Of a stretch of 64,000 nucleotides of DNA, positions 36,082 to 45,733 are shown piece after piece. Below the pieces are notes generated by a model that saw only the letters and a list, made by a program, of their open reading frames with translations, was not told where the DNA came from and did no database searches. This DNA comes from a bacterium (GTDB lineage Bacteria; UBA8248): NCBI GenBank assembly GCA_022828125.1, contig JAJEJD010000015.1:62001-126000 (forward strand). Direction: 5' to 3'. Numbering within the stretch: position 1 is the first letter of the stretch; each line of letters begins with the position of its first letter. The position numbers and the translations under genes were made by a program.

Positions 36082-38790
36082 CTAATTCTCCCCGCTCTTC
36101 AGGAGTTGCCGCAGGACGTACTGCAGGATGCCGCCGTGCTGGTAGTAGGCCACCTCGTTGGGGGTGTCGATGCGCACGGTGGCGTCGAATACGATCGCCT
36201 GGCCGCCGCCCTCAGGCGTGGCGGTCACGCGAACCTCTTTCGCTTCGCCCTGCTCCACACCCTCAATGTCGAAGGTTTCGCGGCCCGTGAGTCCCAGACC
36301 CTCCGCCGAATCGCCCGGCTTGAACTGGAGCGGCAGCACGCCCATCCCCACCAGGTTCGAGCGGTGGATGCGCTCGAAGCTCTCGGCGATGACGGCCCGG
36401 ATGCCGAGCAGGCTCGACCCCTTGGCGGCCCAGTCGCGCGAGGAGCCCGTGCCGTACTCCTTGCCACCCAGGACGACGAGGGGGATCCCCGCCTCCTGGT
36501 ACTGCATCGCCGCGTCGTAGATGGGCATGACCTCGTTCGTGGGGAAGTAGGTGGTGAAGCCGCCCTCGGTGCCCGGCGCCGCCCGGTTGCGCAGGCGCAC
36601 GTTCGAGAAGGTGCCGCGCATCATCACCTCGTGGTTCCCGCGGCGCGAGCCATAGGAGTTGAAATTATCTGGCAGCACGTCGTTCATCACCAGGAAATGC
36701 CCGCCCGGGCTGTCGCGCTTGATGGAGCCGGCGGGCGAGATGTGGTCCGTCGTCACCGAATCGCCCAATAGTGCCAAGCAGCGCGCGCCTGCGATGTCCT
36801 CGACCGGCTCGGGTTCGGCCTTCATGCCGTCGAAATAGGGAGCCTTCCGGATATAGGTGGACATGTCGTCCCAATCGAAAAGGCCGCCCTCGGGCGTGGG
36901 GATGCCCTGCCAGCGCAGGTCGCCCCGGAACACGTCGCCGTAGCTTTTCTGGAACATGTCAGCCTTCACGTGGTTCATCACCACGTCCTGTAGCTCGCTC
37001 TGCGTGGGCCAGATGTCTTTCAAGTAGACGGGGTTTCCATCCCCATCCTCGCCCAGGGGGTCTCGCGTGATGTCGAGGTCCATGCGGCCTGCGATGGCGT
37101 AGGCCACCACCAGGGGCGGCGAGGCCAGGAAGTTCATGCGCACCTCCGCGTGCACGCGGCCCTCGAAGTTCCGGTTGCCCGAAAGCACCGAGCAGGCGAC
37201 CAGGTCGCCCTCGGCCACGGCCTGGGAGATGTGCGCGGGCAGAGGCCCCGAGTTCCCGATGCAGGTCGTGCAGCCGTATCCCACGTTGTGGAAGCCGAGC
37301 GCTTCGAGATAGGGCGTGAGGCCCGCGCTCTGAAGATATTCCGTCACCACCATCGAGCCCGGCGCGAGCGAGGTCTTGACCCAGGGCTTGGCTTTCAGGC
37401 CGCGCTCGGCGGCTTTTTTCGCCACGAGGCCTGCGCCCAGCATGACGGTGGGGTTCGAGGTGTTCGTGCAGCTCGTAATCGCCGCGATGACGACCGCCCC
37501 GTGCGTTATCTCGTAGGTCTTCGTTCCATCGCGCACGGTGACGGCGGCGGGCGCCACGGCCGTGCCGCCGCCATCGCCTCCGCCGAGTTCCGTGAGCATC
37601 TTGTCCAGTTCGCGCTCGAAGGTGGCGCTCGCCTCGGTGAGGACGATGCGGTCCTGGGGCCGCTTGGGACCCGAGATGCTCGGGACGACGTCGCCGAGTT
37701 CAAGCTCCAGCGTGTCGGAGTAGACGGCCTCGGGGGAATCCGCCTCGCGGAACATGCCCTGCGCTTTCGCGTAGGCTTCCACGAGCGCGATTTGCTCCGC
37801 CGGCCTGTTCGTGAGCTCCATGTACTTGAGGGTTTCGCCATCGATGGGGAAGATGCCGCAGGTCGCGCCGTATTCGGGCGCCATGTTGGCGAGCGTCGCG
37901 CGGTCGGCGAGCGGCAGGTTGTCGAGACCCGGGCCGTAGAACTCGACGAACTTGCCCACGACGCCCTTCTCCCGCAGCATCTGCACGACCACGAGGACGA
38001 GGTCGGTCGCCGTGGCGCCCTCTCTCAGATCGCCCGAGAGACGGAAGCCCACCACGTCGGGAATGAGCATCGAGTAGGGCTGGCCCAGCATGGCGGCTTC
38101 GGCCTCGATGCCGCCCACGCCCCAGCCCAGGACGCCGATGCCGTTGATCATCGTGGTGTGCGAGTCCGTGCCCACGACGGTATCGGGGAAGGCGCGCGTG
38201 ACGCCTCCTTTTTCGTCCGTCCCCACCACCGGGGCGAGGAATTCCAGGTTCACCTGGTGGACGATGCCGGTGTCGGGCGGCACCGCGCGGAAGTTGTCGA
38301 ACGCATTCTGCGCCCAGCGCAGGAAGGCGTAGCGCTCGGTGTTGCGATCGTATTCGAGCTGCGCGTTGTTCTCGAGCGCCGTCTCGGTGCCGAACTCGTC
38401 CACCTGCACGGAGTGGTCGATCACCAGGTCGACGGGCTGTAAGGGATTGATGAGGTCGGGGTCGCCGCCCAGGTCCTTCATGGCATCGCGCATGGCGGCC
38501 AAGTCCACCACCACGGGAACGCCCGTGAAGTCCTGCAGCAGCACGCGGCTCGGCATGAAGCCGATTTCTTTCGCCTCGGGGTTTTTCGCGTCCCAGGAGG
38601 CGAGCGCCTCGACGTCGGCGGCGCGCACGGAGCGCCCGTCCTCGTTTCTGAGGAGGTTCTCCAGCAGGACCTTCATGGCGAAGGGGAGCCGCGCGACGTC
38701 GCCCTTGTCATTCAGCGCGTCGATTCTGTAGATTTCGTAGGTTTTCCCGCCGACTTCGAGTTGTGAGCGGGCGTTGAAGCTGTTGGTCAT
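36082..38790 (-). CDS. acnA: Aconitate hydratase
   Basis: 902 residues, the length of the AcnA/IRP1 type. The 4Fe-4S cluster cysteines are in [15 protein letters not shown] (about residue 440) and [14 protein letters not shown] (about 505-510). [27 protein letters not shown] and, near the C-terminus, [17 protein letters not shown] are the substrate-binding signatures. It isomerises citrate and isocitrate in the TCA cycle. In this strand order nothing follows it except the REP; upstream 236 bp are non-coding. With fumC it indicates an oxidative TCA cycle. Confidence 0.97.
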   Translation of the reverse strand: MTNSFNARSQLEVGGKTYEIYRIDALNDKGDVARLPFAMKVLLENLLRNEDGRSVRAADVEALASWDAKNPEAKEIGFMPSRVLLQDFTGVPVVVDLAAMRDAMKDLGGDPDLINPLQPVDLVIDHSVQVDEFGTETALENNAQLEYDRNTERYAFLRWAQNAFDNFRAVPPDTGIVHQVNLEFLAPVVGTDEKGGVTRAFPDTVVGTDSHTTMINGIGVLGWGVGGIEAEAAMLGQPYSMLIPDVVGFRLSGDLREGATATDLVLVVVQMLREKGVVGKFVEFYGPGLDNLPLADRATLANMAPEYGATCGIFPIDGETLKYMELTNRPAEQIALVEAYAKAQGMFREADSPEAVYSDTLELELGDVVPSISGPKRPQDRIVLTEASATFERELDKMLTELGGGDGGGTAVAPAAVTVRDGTKTYEITHGAVVIAAITSCTNTSNPTVMLGAGLVAKKAAERGLKAKPWVKTSLAPGSMVVTEYLQSAGLTPYLEALGFHNVGYGCTTCIGNSGPLPAHISQAVAEGDLVACSVLSGNRNFEGRVHAEVRMNFLASPPLVVAYAIAGRMDLDITRDPLGEDGDGNPVYLKDIWPTQSELQDVVMNHVKADMFQKSYGDVFRGDLRWQGIPTPEGGLFDWDDMSTYIRKAPYFDGMKAEPEPVEDIAGARCLALLGDSVTTDHISPAGSIKRDSPGGHFLVMNDVLPDNFNSYGSRRGNHEVMMRGTFSNVRLRNRAAPGTEGGFTTYFPTNEVMPIYDAAMQYQEAGIPLVVLGGKEYGTGSSRDWAAKGSSLLGIRAVIAESFERIHRSNLVGMGVLPLQFKPGDSAEGLGLTGRETFDIEGVEQGEAKEVRVTATPEGGGQAIVFDATVRIDTPNEVAYYQHGGILQYVLRQLLKSGEN

Positions 38791-39026
38791 CTTTCACCTC
38801 TTTCGGACGGGAAATCCGCCTCCCCGAGAAGCCACCGGGAAAACACCCCCCACCCCGTCAAGCGCTCGTTGCTTCCGAGGCCGGCCCCGGAGGCCAGCTC
38901 AGGGCAAAAGCTATAACTGATTGAATCATATTGGATTGCAGAAATACCGACTTTCTATTGATGAGATAATACCACAGATGGGCGCAAAGAACGAGGGCGA
39001 TCCGAAACCCGCGCCCGGGAGCGTTC

Positions 39027-39452
39027 TTACGCTTCTTTGACGACCATATAGGTGGCCGAGGCGAAACAAATGAGCCTTTCCGCATCGTCCAGGATGCGGA
39101 TTTCCCAAACGGAAGTCTTTCGCCCCAGGTGCAGGGCCTTCGCCTCGCCGACGAGGGTTCCCTCCTTCACGGGACGGACGAAGTTCACCTTCATCTCCAC
39201 CGTCACCACCTCGGTGCCGACCGGGTAGCTCACGTAGCTGCCGACGCCGCCTACGGTGTCGGCGAGTGAGGCCAGCGCGCCGCCGTGGACGATCCCGAAG
39301 GGTTGATGCAGCTTCGGCTCCACGGGCATCGCGACGCGGGCGAAGCCCTCTTCGGCTTCCAGAACCTCGAAACCCAGGAGATCGTTGAAATTCCCCTGCC
39401 AGCGGGCCTGGAACACCCGCTCGACCTCTTCTCTCGTCCATGAGCGACCCAT
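39027..39452 (-). CDS. PaaI-like hotdog thioesterase
   Basis: 141 residues; I chose the ATG at 39452 because GAGG lies eight bases upstream. The hotdog motif HQPFGIVHGGALASLADTVGG holds the catalytic Asn/Asp-Gly-like pocket (HGG) of PaaI/YdiI acyl-CoA thioesterases, with MKVNFVRPVKEGTLVGEA as the next strand. It hydrolyses an acyl- or aryl-CoA ester, perhaps to free CoA from dead-end products of the acyl-CoA cluster. It stands alone beside acnA. Confidence 0.85.
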   Translation of the reverse strand: MGRSWTREEVERVFQARWQGNFNDLLGFEVLEAEEGFARVAMPVEPKLHQPFGIVHGGALASLADTVGGVGSYVSYPVGTEVVTVEMKVNFVRPVKEGTLVGEAKALHLGRKTSVWEIRILDDAERLICFASATYMVVKEA

Positions 39453-39585
39453 CGTCATCACCTCAAACGCGCGCGCCTCGCGTGAGAGCCATGCGCGTGA
39501 AAAAAGTCCAGGAATTCACAGGAAAACCAACGACGAAACGGAACCTTCCCGGAAAGGCCGGAGAGCCTGCACGAAACGCCGCAAC

Positions 39586-39855
39586 CTACGCCGATCTTTT
39601 GAGCAGGACCGCCAGGGCTTCGGTTGATTTCTCCAAAGATCCGTTAGATTTTTCTAATGATTCGAGCGTTTTCTGCAACGCTTCCCTGCCCTCCCGGCCC
39701 TGGACGATGATTGCATCGAGCGCCTTCTCCCTTTGTCTCGTTGCTTCCCGCATGGTGTAAAGGCCGTACCAGATCAAGGCGCTTTGCGTAACGCCCACGA
39801 CGAATTGCGCGATAGCTATGAGGTCTCCCGTGTTGATCGGCTGCAAATCGATCAT
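39586..39855 (-). CDS. Small membrane protein with coiled-coil tail
   Basis: 89 residues. One hydrophobic helix (about 10-34) is followed by MREATRQREKALDAIIVQ and a heptad-like tail LQKTLESLEKSNGSLEKSTEAL. The segment after the TM helix resembles that of the 154-residue protein at 41994-42458 (MRRAAITRDKALDELIERT), so the two are probably related. They flank a ParA-like ATPase gene. Function unknown. The C-terminal repeats LEKSNGS and LEKSTEA suggest self-association. Confidence 0.6.
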   Translation of the reverse strand: MIDLQPINTGDLIAIAQFVVGVTQSALIWYGLYTMREATRQREKALDAIIVQGREGREALQKTLESLEKSNGSLEKSTEALAVLLKRSA

Positions 39856-39957
39856 CTTTCCGCATCCTCTCTTTCCGGGTCCTCATTCAGGTTATCGGAG
39901 TTATCTCGTGAACATTATAGAACCAAAACGCGGGATGAGCGCAAATGCGCTCGCCGC

Positions 39958-40500
39958 TCATCGGGAGGAAGTACGGGCTGGATTCCCCATGTGTTGTGCG
40001 GCTTCCGTGTGGTTTCGGCGGTTCCGCTGTCCGAAACTCTCTATCGACTTGGCGATGCCAGCAAGGGACTTTGGAGGACCATATAATCCTCTGGTATCCA
40101 GTTCTCGCAATCTCGATGTTTCCCAATCCGCCAGACACTTGAATACGGTGGATACGACTTGCCCTCTGGACTTGATGCGGGAAACGTCTTTCCCCTCCTG
40201 CTCCAGGAAGGCGCGGACGTGGTTGACGTTCGGCATGAAGGCCTTGTCCTCATATTTCTTCGCAAGCGTCATCAGGACGCTCTTTTTCCTTTCATCCGAC
40301 AACGCCAAAGAACCTACGATAGAAACTGCGTTTGGTTTAGGCCTTGGTTTTTTAACTCGTTTGACTGAGGAGCTTTTTGAAGCAGGAGCGCGTTTGAGCT
40401 TAGGGTCGAAATCCTCAAGCGCTTCACGAACTATCTCATACCCGCAATCATCAACAAGGGTCGACAACAAGTTTCGCAATTCGTTCTTTTGCACGCTCAA
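39958..40500 (-). CDS. Hypothetical partner of the ParA-like ATPase
   Basis: 180 residues from a TTG that overlaps the stop of the parA-like gene, with GGGAGG upstream. The N-terminal helix (LRNLLSTLVDDCGYEIVREALEDF) is followed by a Lys/Pro-rich linker (KKPRPKPN) and a helical domain with YEDKAFMPNVNHVRAFLEQEG, then a basic C-terminus. It is not a ParB by any motif I can see. In ParA-type pairs the small downstream protein usually activates the ATPase or carries the cargo, which is the likely role here. Low GC and unusual codon use compared with the flanks. Confidence 0.6.
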   Translation of the reverse strand: MSVQKNELRNLLSTLVDDCGYEIVREALEDFDPKLKRAPASKSSSVKRVKKPRPKPNAVSIVGSLALSDERKKSVLMTLAKKYEDKAFMPNVNHVRAFLEQEGKDVSRIKSRGQVVSTVFKCLADWETSRLRELDTRGLYGPPKSLAGIAKSIESFGQRNRRNHTEAAQHMGNPARTSSR

Positions 40501-41369
40501 CCCTCCCTGGGCGATAATCCTATCATCTCCAGAAACTCATTCGCGATTTTTTGAGATTCTCCCCAAGCATTTCCTGTATGTGATGCGTACTCTTCTTTAG
40601 CCATTTTAGGGTATCCACGCGAGTGAGTCATCTCATTGCTCATAACAGGCCATCCGTACTCTCCCGCTTTTTCGCGAATTTCTTCCCTAGAATCCCTGTG
40701 GTGTGGTCCTCGCGGAGACCACTGTGTCTCGCTGTTGTTAATCAACACGCCGCACACATCAATGGCATGAGTGGGATTTTCCGATCTGAAATCCTCCAGA
40801 GATTCTTGCAATAGAGGGAAACCAATTGTGGAGAAAAATTCCGTCCGCACCGGAACGAGAACATAGCGCGACGCATGATACGCCGTCCTGGTAAGCACTG
40901 ATTCGGTCGGAGCGCAATCAATCAGAATCAGATCTTTATTTTTCATTTCATGAGCGATATATCTCGCCAGCACTGGCTCATCGACACGAACAGATTCAAT
41001 CAGGTTGTTCGCGAAATCGAATCTCGACGGAATGAGATGGAAATTCTCTTTCTGCTCCCACCGAGAGCCCACCCTTTTGAGAACATTCTCCAAAGGCGCA
41101 GGAGCCGACCGCTCAGAAGATGGGGGCAAGTAGCCGTTGAAAAGTTCCACAACAGAAGGTTCTCTATTCTCCATGAACTGCTTATAATCGTTTTCCGTCA
41201 TGAGCGCCTGGCTCAGATTCGCTTGTGGATCCAAATCAACAGCCAGCACGTTCAAATTCTTGCGTACGGCGTATCTTGCCAGCAATGCCGCGACCGTCGT
41301 TTTCCCAACGCCGCCTTTCAAGTTGATTACTGATACAACGACAGGGTTCCTCCTGGTTTCTTCCAACAC
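40497..41369 (-). CDS. ParA-family ATPase
   Basis: 290 residues from a TTG with GGAGG eight bases upstream. Deviant Walker A NLKGGVGKTT near residue 17-26 (the signature Lys of the ParA/MinD group), Walker A' VDLDPQANLS and Walker B-type LILIDCAPTESV. These ATPases dimerise on DNA or membrane and position plasmids, chromosomes or large complexes. The C-terminal part (RGYPKMAKEEYASH) is not of the usual Soj length. The gene has low GC, is not near a replication origin or parS-like repeats, and lies in an accessory island. Confidence 0.85.
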   Translation of the reverse strand: MLEETRRNPVVVSVINLKGGVGKTTVAALLARYAVRKNLNVLAVDLDPQANLSQALMTENDYKQFMENREPSVVELFNGYLPPSSERSAPAPLENVLKRVGSRWEQKENFHLIPSRFDFANNLIESVRVDEPVLARYIAHEMKNKDLILIDCAPTESVLTRTAYHASRYVLVPVRTEFFSTIGFPLLQESLEDFRSENPTHAIDVCGVLINNSETQWSPRGPHHRDSREEIREKAGEYGWPVMSNEMTHSRGYPKMAKEEYASHTGNAWGESQKIANEFLEMIGLSPREG

Positions 41370-41527
41370 TCCATCCTCCGCTGCTGTTCACATGAAGGCG
41401 GCATTACAACCCATCGGCAAGAGTTTTAAGAGGACTGTGCGTAAGTGTGGCGTACCCGCAGACTATTTTCGGGCTCCCTGCGACCATTTCCGCGATACGG
41501 GTGAGAACGGTGCTCCCGAAGGTCCGA

Positions 41528-41842
41528 TCAGCCGAAGATCTGTGTCGGCACGCGGCCCCATTCGGCGGGGTCGGTGAGGATGTCGCCGCCCTCGCCCTCG
41601 TAGGAGAAGAAAAGGAGTTCGGTTTCCGTTTTCTTGCCCTTCTTTTCCAGACGCCGCACGGTGATGGTCGGCACGTGGACGCCGAGTTCGAAGTTTTTGG
41701 CGTGGCTCACCGAGACGCTCGCGCCGAACTTGGCGGCGCAGCTTTCGAGTTGTTCCCTCGTCGTCTTCACCCGACCGTCCGCGAGGATCTCCCCGCCGAA
41801 ATTCTCCGTGAGGTCGACCACAAAAATTTCTGGCTCCAGCAT
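41528..41842 (-). CDS. Hypothetical protein, 104 residues
   Basis: Start at the ATG at 41842 (GGGAGA ten bases upstream). The sequence is mixed alpha/beta: IFVVDLTENFGGEI, LESCAAKFGASVSVSHAKNF, VHVPTITVRRLEKKGKKTETELLFFSYEGEGGDI. No TM segment and no recognised family. It lies between the ParA-like gene and the repeat-rich membrane protein on the same strand, with gaps of about 150 bp on both sides, so co-transcription is uncertain. Confidence 0.5.
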   Translation of the reverse strand: MLEPEIFVVDLTENFGGEILADGRVKTTREQLESCAAKFGASVSVSHAKNFELGVHVPTITVRRLEKKGKKTETELLFFSYEGEGGDILTDPAEWGRVPTQIFG

Positions 41843-41993
41843 GATGGCGCATTCTCCCTTGAAACGTGATGAACGAAACACCCCTTTCGGGGCCTGCGAA
41901 AGCGCGGAGTCTAGCAGAAAGGGGACGGGGTGAGAAAGGGGGCGGGGGCGAAACGGAACGCAGCGGATTCAACAGATTATATAAAGACGCCTT

Positions 41994-42458
41994 TCAATCG
42001 GCGGACGTACGCTCGATGAGCGCGTTCAAGGCCCGCATGTTTTCCTCGTGATTGGCTTTGTTCACTTCGATGAGCGCGCGAAGCGCCGTCATGTTTTCTT
42101 CGTGACTCGTTCTGTTTCGTTCGATGAGTTCGCGCAACGCCACCATGTTTTCAGCGTGGTTGGCCATGCTTTCTTCGTGGTTGGACCGGGTGCGTTCGAT
42201 AAGTTCGTCGAGCGCCTTGTCCCGCGTAATCGCCGCGCGGCGCATGTATAAAAGACCCACCCCGATCATGAGGCACTGCGCGAATCCCACCGCGCCGGCG
42301 ACCCATACGCCCGCGTATTGCGCCGCAATAGCCGCTTCCTGCAATTTGAGGCTTGCGTTTTGAAAGTCTATGGTCGCCTTCTGAAAGACCGTGGTCGCGT
42401 TCTGAAAGGCGATGGTTGATTTCTGAAAAGCGATAGTGGCGATCTCGAATTCCGTCAT
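41994..42458 (-). CDS. Repeat-rich membrane coiled-coil protein
   Basis: 154 residues, AAGGGAACGGGA before the ATG. Three parts: five to six 7-residue repeats of the type FQKATIA at the N-terminus, a TM segment (about 53-75) and a C-terminus of 18-residue repeats centred on NHEENMxALRALIE. The part after the membrane helix resembles the 89-residue protein at 39586-39855. Both repeat arrays would form long helices on opposite sides of the membrane. Such a structure could be a scaffold, a tether or a tail-fibre-like adaptor. No family recognised. Confidence 0.6.
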   Translation of the reverse strand: MTEFEIATIAFQKSTIAFQNATTVFQKATIDFQNASLKLQEAAIAAQYAGVWVAGAVGFAQCLMIGVGLLYMRRAAITRDKALDELIERTRSNHEESMANHAENMVALRELIERNRTSHEENMTALRALIEVNKANHEENMRALNALIERTSAD

Positions 42459-42678
42459 TCCCGTTCCCTTTTAGGTTGTCCCGAGAGTCGCAAGATCATA
42501 TTACCAAATCACGATACGTCAGACAAATTCGCCCATACGTCGTTTCGGGATCAAGCAGGGGAACTATCAAAGGTTCATGGGAAATTTTCCCTTGGGGTAA
42601 AATTCAGCAATCCGGGTGCACAAGTGAGGACTTCCGAGCCTTCCCCTGAAAACAGCGTCGAGACCCCTCCCCAAATCC

Positions 42679-43449
42679 CTACCAATCCCAGAACAGCGTA
42701 TACGCCCTTCCGGTGACGGGGCCGGTTTCGCGCCACTCCAGGCGGGTCTGGCCGGTTTCGTTCAAATGGCGGGGATAGACGCGGCGCTTGTTGAAGCTGT
42801 TCGACGCCCCCTGGGACTCCTCGCGCCGCGCGCCCACGAGCTTGCGGCCGGGGGGGATGAGCACCTCCAGGTGAAATTCGTCGGTGGGGTATTCCACCAC
42901 GAGAGTGACCCACTCGTTTCGCGTCGTGAACGAATCGTGAAGAACGATCTCGTGGCGGAGTTCGAAGCGCGCGCCCGCGCGAATCGGCCCGGGCAGGGGC
43001 AAATGCGCGGAATAATCCGCCCCCGCACCCTTTTCTATCCGGTATTCCAGGGGCGTCCAGGGGGCTTCGGCGGCGCCGTCTCCGGCAAGACGGTAGGAGT
43101 AGGCCACCTCCCTGTCGCCGCTGCCGGTATGATAGCGCGTCCTCACCCGGGGCAGCTCCCGCCGGGCCACGCAGCGCCGCACGCTCTCCATGCGCGCGGT
43201 GCGGCCGTCGACGTCTCCTATCGTATACAAGCGGGAGTGGAGGAGGACATGGTAGTCGTACTCGTCCTCCTCGCCGCCACCCGCCGCGGGGACGGATTCT
43301 GCGGAGCGGGTTCGTTCTTCCAGGCGCAGGACGCGCGCTTCGAGCGCATCGAGCTTATCCGAGAGTTCTTCCTGGCTCTTGAGAATCGAAGAGATGCCGC
43401 TGGAGAGCTCTTTGAGGAGGTCTGCTGTTTCCGGACTTTCATCCGCCAT
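42679..43449 (-). CDS. Hypothetical protein with coiled coil and beta domain
   Basis: 256 residues from the ATG at 43449. An N-terminal coiled coil (LLKELSSGISSILKSQEELS, ALEARVLRLEERT) is followed by a Glu/Asp-rich linker and a mostly beta domain with VLLHSRLYTIGDVDGRTA and FELRHEIVLHDSFTTRNEWVTL. The pattern resembles cytoplasmic proteins from accessory islands that join an oligomerising helix to a sensing domain. There is no catalytic motif. The AT-rich repeat at 43591-43646 lies 140 bp upstream. Convergent 220-bp gap to the 42458 gene holds nothing visible. Confidence 0.5.
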   Translation of the reverse strand: MADESPETADLLKELSSGISSILKSQEELSDKLDALEARVLRLEERTRSAESVPAAGGGEEDEYDYHVLLHSRLYTIGDVDGRTARMESVRRCVARRELPRVRTRYHTGSGDREVAYSYRLAGDGAAEAPWTPLEYRIEKGAGADYSAHLPLPGPIRAGARFELRHEIVLHDSFTTRNEWVTLVVEYPTDEFHLEVLIPPGRKLVGARREESQGASNSFNKRRVYPRHLNETGQTRLEWRETGPVTGRAYTLFWDW

Positions 43450-43590
43450 GTCGGTGCATCCATCGCGCTGCATTGTGTCGCGCATTAACCCGCATTTGCC
43501 GTGTATGTGTCTCCCTGGGGGAGAGGTATACCAACATACCGGGCGCGCGGGCAAGGAGCGTCTCCCGCACCTCGCTCTCCCGGAAATCAA

Positions 43591-43646
43591 TTCCGAAAAA
43601 TACGATAAATATCGATAAATTCACGGGGTTTTTCGATAAATTTCAT
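43591..43646 (-). repeat. AT-rich repeat with TTTATCGA units, copy 2
   Basis: Near-identical to 10158-10213, including AAACCCCGTGAATTTATCGA. In this copy the minus strand also forms a 19-codon frame (MKFIEKPREFIDIYRIFRN). In copy 1 that frame is conserved but lacks an ATG. Confidence 0.6.
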
Positions 43647-43664
43647 AATAATTAACTAATTGAT

Positions 43665-44756
43665 CTATAGTGGGTTAAGCTGTTTCAGGGCGTTTCGGCC
43701 GGACAAGCGGCCGGCGTCGGCCAACTGTCCGCACGCCGCGAGAATGTCGCTCCCCTTGGGGGTGCGCGTGGTGGCCACCACCCCCGCCGCCAGGAGGATG
43801 CGGCGGAATTCCTCGACGCGCCCGTCGTCGGGCCGCTCGAAGGGAGTTCCCGGAAACGGATTCCAGGGTATGAGATTCACCTTGCATTTCAGCCCCTCCA
43901 GGAGCCTCGAGAGCTTCTTCGCGTCTGTTTTCGTGTCATTTACCCCCCGGAGCATGACGTATTCAAAGGTGATGCGGCGGCGCTCACCCATCGGCAACTC
44001 CCGGCATTCATCGAGCAGCGCCCTCAGATTCCACTTGCGGTTCACCGGAACGAGTTTTCCTCTGGTTTCATCATCCGCCGCATGCAGCGATACGGCCAGA
44101 CCCACGCCCGGAACGGCGGAGACGAAACGTTTCAGCCTCGAGGCGACCCCCACCGTCGACACGGTCAGCCTCCGGGGGCTGACGCCGTTCGCCTGCGGGT
44201 GCGTGAGAATCTTCACGGCCTTTACGGTGGCGTCGAAATTATCGAGCGGCTCCCCCATTCCCATGAACACGACGTTGTGCAAGCGCTCCCCCGGGGCAAG
44301 GAGGTCTCTTGCAGCCAGGAACTGACCGACGATCTCACCGGCCGTCAACTGCCGGACGAAACCCATCTTCGCCGTCAGACAAAATGCGCACCCCATCGCA
44401 CATCCGACCTGTGTGGAGACGCAAAGAGACCACCGCATGACGCCGCTTACGTTTCTCATAGGTATCCGGACGCTCTCGACCCGCGCGCCGTCACGCAGAC
44501 GCCACAAATATTTCTCCGTGCCGTCCGTGCTTTTGCTCTCCCGGTCGAGTTCGAGAGCCTCCAGACGAGCCGCTTCCCCGAGCTTTGCCCGAAAACCCTT
44601 GGGGATATTGGTCATTTGGGAGAACTTGCTCACACCATGGGCATACAGCCATGAGAATATCTGCCGGCCTCTGTAGGGGGGTTCCCCCATCTCCCCGCAC
44701 AGCGAGACGAGCTCCTCCTCATCCATGCCGAGGAGCCCGACAGGCCGAGCGGACAT
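43665..44756 (-). CDS. rlmN: Dual-specificity RNA methyltransferase RlmN
   Basis: 363 residues from the ATG at 44756 (GGAG six bases upstream); the ATG at 44819 is in frame but adds no conserved sequence. Radical-SAM motif CAMGCAFCLTAK (CxxxCxxC), GMGEPLDN, and the catalytic cysteine near AACGQLA at the C-terminus. It methylates C2 of A2503 in 23S rRNA and A37 in some tRNAs. It is divergent from the HAD phosphatase gene and has its own promoter region. Confidence 0.95.
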   Translation of the reverse strand: MSARPVGLLGMDEEELVSLCGEMGEPPYRGRQIFSWLYAHGVSKFSQMTNIPKGFRAKLGEAARLEALELDRESKSTDGTEKYLWRLRDGARVESVRIPMRNVSGVMRWSLCVSTQVGCAMGCAFCLTAKMGFVRQLTAGEIVGQFLAARDLLAPGERLHNVVFMGMGEPLDNFDATVKAVKILTHPQANGVSPRRLTVSTVGVASRLKRFVSAVPGVGLAVSLHAADDETRGKLVPVNRKWNLRALLDECRELPMGERRRITFEYVMLRGVNDTKTDAKKLSRLLEGLKCKVNLIPWNPFPGTPFERPDDGRVEEFRRILLAAGVVATTRTPKGSDILAACGQLADAGRLSGRNALKQLNPL

Positions 44757-44895
44757 CGATCGCTCCACCCGGACAGTTGCGATTTTCGATAGCGAGTCAT
44801 TTTTCATGGACAGGCTCATGATGTTATGGTTTGCCCGTTTCGTTTCCGGCTCGAATCATAACATGGTTGTCCATAACCGGATGGAAAGCACTCAT

Positions 44896-45531
44896 ATGAG
44901 CATACGCGCGCTTCTTTTAGACCACGACGGCACGCTTGTCGACAGCTACGACGGCATCGCCAAGTGCATGCGCCTCATGTGCCGTGATCTGGGCGTGCCC
45001 GAAATGAGCGATGCGGACATTCTCGCATCCATCGGCCCTACGCTCGAGGATAGATTCACCCAACTATGGGGCGAAGACATGGCCGAAGAGGCGGTACGCA
45101 TCTACCGCTCCCATTACAAGATCCATAATGCCGCAGGCACCCATATCATTCCCGGCGTGAAAAAAACACTCGAAACCCTCTCCCAACGAGGTATTCAGAT
45201 GGCCTGCGTTTCGAACAAGGCCTGGTTCTTCTGCAAGGAGCAATTAGCCCACGTCGGGCTCTTGCCCTACATGCACGCGGTATTCGGTCACCGTCAGGGA
45301 TATGCGCCGAAACCGGCCCCGGAAATGCTGTTCGCCGCCATCGAATCGCTTAACGCGAAACCGGAGGAAGTCGTCATGGTCGGGGATACGACGACGGACT
45401 TACAAGCCGCTAGAAACGCATCCATCCCAGCATGGATCATCAAGGGGAAATACTCCCGGCATGACGAGATAATGAAATCAAACCCGGACAGGTATCTGGA
45501 AAAATTAGAGGACATTCTCGACCTGATATAA
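44896..45531 (+). CDS. HAD-family phosphatase (Gph/PpaX-like)
   Basis: 211 residues from the ATG at 44896, GGAAAG seven bases upstream. HAD motifs I-IV are all present: LLLDHDGTLVDS, CVSNKAWFF, the lysine in YAPKPAPEML, and VMVGDTTTDLQAARNA. The helical cap lies between residues 16 and 85. The first motif has DHDGT, where the usual Phe is His. Likely phosphoglycolate or small sugar-phosphate hydrolase; the substrate cannot be told. Confidence 0.85.
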   Translation: MSIRALLLDHDGTLVDSYDGIAKCMRLMCRDLGVPEMSDADILASIGPTLEDRFTQLWGEDMAEEAVRIYRSHYKIHNAAGTHIIPGVKKTLETLSQRGIQMACVSNKAWFFCKEQLAHVGLLPYMHAVFGHRQGYAPKPAPEMLFAAIESLNAKPEEVVMVGDTTTDLQAARNASIPAWIIKGKYSRHDEIMKSNPDRYLEKLEDILDLI

Positions 45532-45733
45532 TTCGCCACCTGCCGCTTGCGCGCTCGACGATGGTTTTCTATCTTTTATTCAGGGAATAGCGGCGTACGA
45601 TGGCGCCGCCCTAAGTCCGCCGAATCATCTCGATTTTGCGCAAGAGTCCGTTCTTGCTCTTTCATCTCGCGGTTTTGTTTGAACCTGAATGGAAAGACGC
45701 GCCGCCCGAACCAATTCCAATGCTTTCCCCGGG

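Noticed and set aside
37150-38442. 430-codon plus-strand frame opposite acnA
   Set aside because: Antisense shadow; acnA on the minus strand explains the sequence fully.
40497-41369. Chromosomal parA near the replication origin
   Set aside because: No parB, parS-like repeats, rsmG/mnmG or dnaA genes are nearby. The low GC indicates an accessory gene.
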